A stretch of 24,495 bases of DNA from Terrimonas_A sp040509495 (GTDB taxonomy: Bacteria > Bacteroidota > Bacteroidia > Chitinophagales > Chitinophagaceae). Below, piece by piece: positions 22,788 to 24,495 of the stretch. The notes under the pieces are model-generated. The model saw only the letters and a program-made list of their open reading frames with translations, ran no database searches and had not been told where the DNA came from. Made by a program: the position numbers and the translations under genes. How positions within the stretch are numbered: the stretch's first letter is position 1; every line of letters starts with the position of its first letter. The DNA is taken from assembly GCA_040509495.1 (NCBI GenBank), contig JBEVKW010000498.1, forward strand, positions 1 through 24,495, given 5' to 3'.

Positions 22788-23645
22788 ATGTCGCGAAAGC
22801 AATCAATACCTCAACACCGGATGATGAGCCATTCCCCGCATGGGATCGTTATGCGTAATCTGAAGAATGAGGATTTCCCACCGCCGGAGAATGTAAACAG
22901 GCCGCACAGGGATGATCACTTCCTGTTCATTTTCCAGGAAGGTGGCGAAAATCAATTGGTGGTTGACTCGCAAACCGTGAATGCCCGGGGAAGAAAAGTG
23001 TTATGTATTTTACCGGGACAGGTTCACCATGTTGTAAAATTTGATCCCATCGATGCGTGGTTTGTTGCCGTTGCAACAGACCTGGTCCCGGAGCATGTAA
23101 GAACGTTGCTTCAGCAAATAGCCCAGCCATTACAGGCGGCTGATGTCAATGATCGTTGGGCGGTCAAACTGAACACTGCCGTTTCCCTGCTGCAGCTACA
23201 TCTCGAAGATCCTTCTTTTACACAGGACTCTTTTCCGATGATCAAAGCGGCTACTGAATCTGTGTTGTCGATCTTTGCCGCTATTTACCGTGAACAGCCA
23301 GTACAGGCGGCCGCAAAAGAAGGAAGAGCAGCGGAACTTACACGCAAGTTCAAAACACTGCTGCAACAACAATACAGGGTGGTCAAAAGCCCTGCGGCAT
23401 ATGCCGCCATGCTGAATGTATCGCCGGCCTATTTGAATGAGGTGGTCAGTCATACGACCGGTATGCCCGTCAGCAAATGGATCCACCAGGAAATATTGCT
23501 GGAAGCGAAACGGATGCTTTTCTATACTGAATTTACTGTCAGGGAAATCGCTTACGAACTGGGGTATGAAGATCATGCTTATTTTACACGACTGTTCAGT
23601 AAACAGGAAGGTGTGTCTCCATCAAAATATCGTTTAACAAGATAG
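22788..23645 (+). CDS. AraC-family transcriptional regulator with cupin-like sensor
   Basis: A 285-aa protein. The N-terminal cupin-type domain (about 15-110) shows NRPHRDDHFLFIFQEGGENQ and RGRKVLCILPGQVHHVVKFD. The linker AELTRKFKTLLQQQYRVVKS leads to an AraC DNA-binding domain with AYAAMLNVSPAYLNEVVSHT, EAKRMLFYTEFTVREIAYEL and GYEDHAYFTRLFSKQEGVSP. Both halves are complete. Starts at an internal Met pair (residues 12-13) are possible. It lies 120 bp upstream of a siderophore-interacting-protein-like gene on the same strand. This AraC-SIP order is common in Bacteroidota and suggests control of flavin reductase expression. An 18-bp palindrome sits between the two. Confidence 0.93.
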   Translation: MSRKQSIPQHRMMSHSPHGIVMRNLKNEDFPPPENVNRPHRDDHFLFIFQEGGENQLVVDSQTVNARGRKVLCILPGQVHHVVKFDPIDAWFVAVATDLVPEHVRTLLQQIAQPLQAADVNDRWAVKLNTAVSLLQLHLEDPSFTQDSFPMIKAATESVLSIFAAIYREQPVQAAAKEGRAAELTRKFKTLLQQQYRVVKSPAAYAAMLNVSPAYLNEVVSHTTGMPVSKWIHQEILLEAKRMLFYTEFTVREIAYELGYEDHAYFTRLFSKQEGVSPSKYRLTR

Positions 23646-23711
23646 CCATGCATCCTGTTTCAGGAATCACCAATCAGCGAAACCCCGGATAGTCCAATCA
23701 TTTCCTCGAAT

Positions 23712-23729
23712 AGCCTGCCCGGGCAGGCT
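23712..23729. promoter_or_regulatory. Perfect 18-bp palindrome upstream of the SIP-like gene
   Basis: AGCCTGCCCGGGCAGGCT is fully self-complementary and centred 46 bp before the ATG at 23766. It could be an operator, or as RNA a 7-bp hairpin with loop CCGG ending the AraC transcript. No T-run follows. GC-rich palindromes of this sort can also be dispersed repeats. Confidence 0.45.
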
Positions 23730-23765
23730 GATCCCCTTGCGAAATTTGTGCTCAAATTATCAGCT

Positions 23766-24488
23766 ATGCCTACGTTGCCTAAATGGATGAATGATGCGGT
23801 GGAAGGACTGCTTAAATCGCAATTTCGCCGGGTGGTTGCCGGTCAGATCGAAGATTTTTCTTCTTCGGTCAGAAAGGTCCGATTGCTTGGTGATTTCCGG
23901 GGTGTTATTTCAGAACCAGGTTATGCGGTCGGCTTTCGTGTAAATGAAAGAGCGTTCCGGAATTATACGCCATTCCTGTTTGATGCAGAACAGGGAATAT
24001 GTGATATACTTTTTCATTTACATGGGAATGGCCCGGGCAGTGAGTTCGCTGGTCAGTTGAAAGAAGGAGATGAGCTACGCATCATTATTCCCAGAGGACG
24101 TACAGTGTACCGTAAGCACCTGTCGCATCATGTGATGGTAGGAGATGAGACGGCGCTGGGATTGGCCTTATCACTGCGTACCGAAGCATCAGCGAGACAA
24201 CATTCAAGCATCACGATCTTCGAAGTGGATGATTCCTCCGTAATGGCCGAATTGCAGCTATATGGTCATGTACTGCAGAAGAACGGGCTCAATAAAGCTG
24301 GCCGTATCCGCCAGCGCATTCTTCAGCAACAGGAAGATTCGGGAGTCTCCCTTTCAGATACGGGCTTCTATCTTGCCGGTAATGCAGATACGATGCGTAT
24401 TGCCCGAAGCGAGTTGAAGCAACTGGATGTGCCTTCCAGGAATGTTTTTTCCCAGGCTTACTGGGCTGAGGGTAGAACAGGGCTTTAG
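23766..24488 (+). CDS. Siderophore-interacting-protein (SIP)-like FAD-binding reductase
   Basis: A 240-aa protein from ATG 23766; a GTG six codons upstream (23748) is a less likely start. The flavin-binding RxYT motif is RNYT (65-68). LHGNGPGSEFAGQLKEGDEL (85-104) matches the phosphate-contact region of ferredoxin-reductase-type FAD domains. VGDETALG (125-132) is the NAD(P)H-side motif, and the end FSQAYWAEGRTG resembles the AYW..G tail of SIP proteins. Family members reduce ferric siderophores or other electron acceptors in the cytoplasm. No Fur-type box is evident. It follows the AraC gene on the same strand and ends 7 bases before the window edge. Confidence 0.87.
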   Translation: MPTLPKWMNDAVEGLLKSQFRRVVAGQIEDFSSSVRKVRLLGDFRGVISEPGYAVGFRVNERAFRNYTPFLFDAEQGICDILFHLHGNGPGSEFAGQLKEGDELRIIIPRGRTVYRKHLSHHVMVGDETALGLALSLRTEASARQHSSITIFEVDDSSVMAELQLYGHVLQKNGLNKAGRIRQRILQQQEDSGVSLSDTGFYLAGNADTMRIARSELKQLDVPSRNVFSQAYWAEGRTGL

Positions 24489-24495
24489 ACCGATG

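Noticed and set aside
1..24495. CRISPR array, rRNA operon or intact insertion sequence
   Set aside because: No regularly spaced repeats, rRNA-like stretches, or transposase genes with terminal repeats were found on either strand.

Overview
The window looks like a chromosomal segment from a Bacteroidota bacterium, most likely of the Chitinophagaceae type. This rests on family content, not on a database search: an outer-membrane beta-barrel receptor with a carboxypeptidase-regulatory-like N-terminus, LytS/LytTR two-component genes, a PadR plus prefix-domain MacB-like permease pair, GH43 enzymes with CBM6, DUF3471 serine hydrolases, and no clear Shine-Dalgarno sequences before most starts.

Left part (1-6921), signalling. 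The N-terminal 314 residues of a TonB-dependent receptor run off the left edge on the minus strand. Diverging from it is a LytS-type histidine kinase overlapping a LytTR response regulator by 4 bp. A secreted protein of unknown function follows. Next come two tandem, paralogous, membrane-bound LytS-type kinases, again overlapping by 4 bp, with no response regulator of their own. The first of the pair has weakened ATP-binding motifs.

Middle part (6973-11833), minus strand. A MacB/FtsX-type permease with an N-terminal prefix domain lies directly behind its PadR regulator. Then come an AraC-type regulator that has lost its sensor half, a SUKH (SMI1/KNR4) protein and a DUF4241 protein. The last two look like an immunity-type pair with no toxin in view.

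Carbohydrate locus (11834-15602), plus strand. Two secreted GH43 enzymes lie in tandem, one with an N-terminal LamG-like domain and one with a C-terminal CBM6. They are preceded by a direct repeat of 11 bp with a 21-bp period and by several palindromes, which suggests transcriptional control of arabinan/xylan-side-chain degradation.

Decayed, AT-richer region (about 15600-22175). It holds an HxlR regulator and an SDR oxidoreductase, both missing their N-termini and joined head to head. A quinone-reductase-like MDR gene carries two single-base frameshifts. A serine beta-lactamase-like hydrolase with an AraC regulator is intact. A second head-to-head pair of truncated genes follows: an XRE-type regulator tail and a serine recombinase tail that is itself frameshifted. 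This region ends at a tRNA-Arg(CCG) gene with its own strong terminator, so it reads as the scar of an old integrated element.

Right part (22290-24495). An AraC-type regulator is followed by a siderophore-interacting-protein-like flavin reductase, with a perfect 18-bp palindrome between them.

No CRISPR array, rRNA or intact insertion sequence was seen. No complete new system is demonstrated. The most promising leads are the asymmetric kinase pair, the repeat-rich GH43 control region, the immunity-like pair, and the two head-to-head truncation scars.
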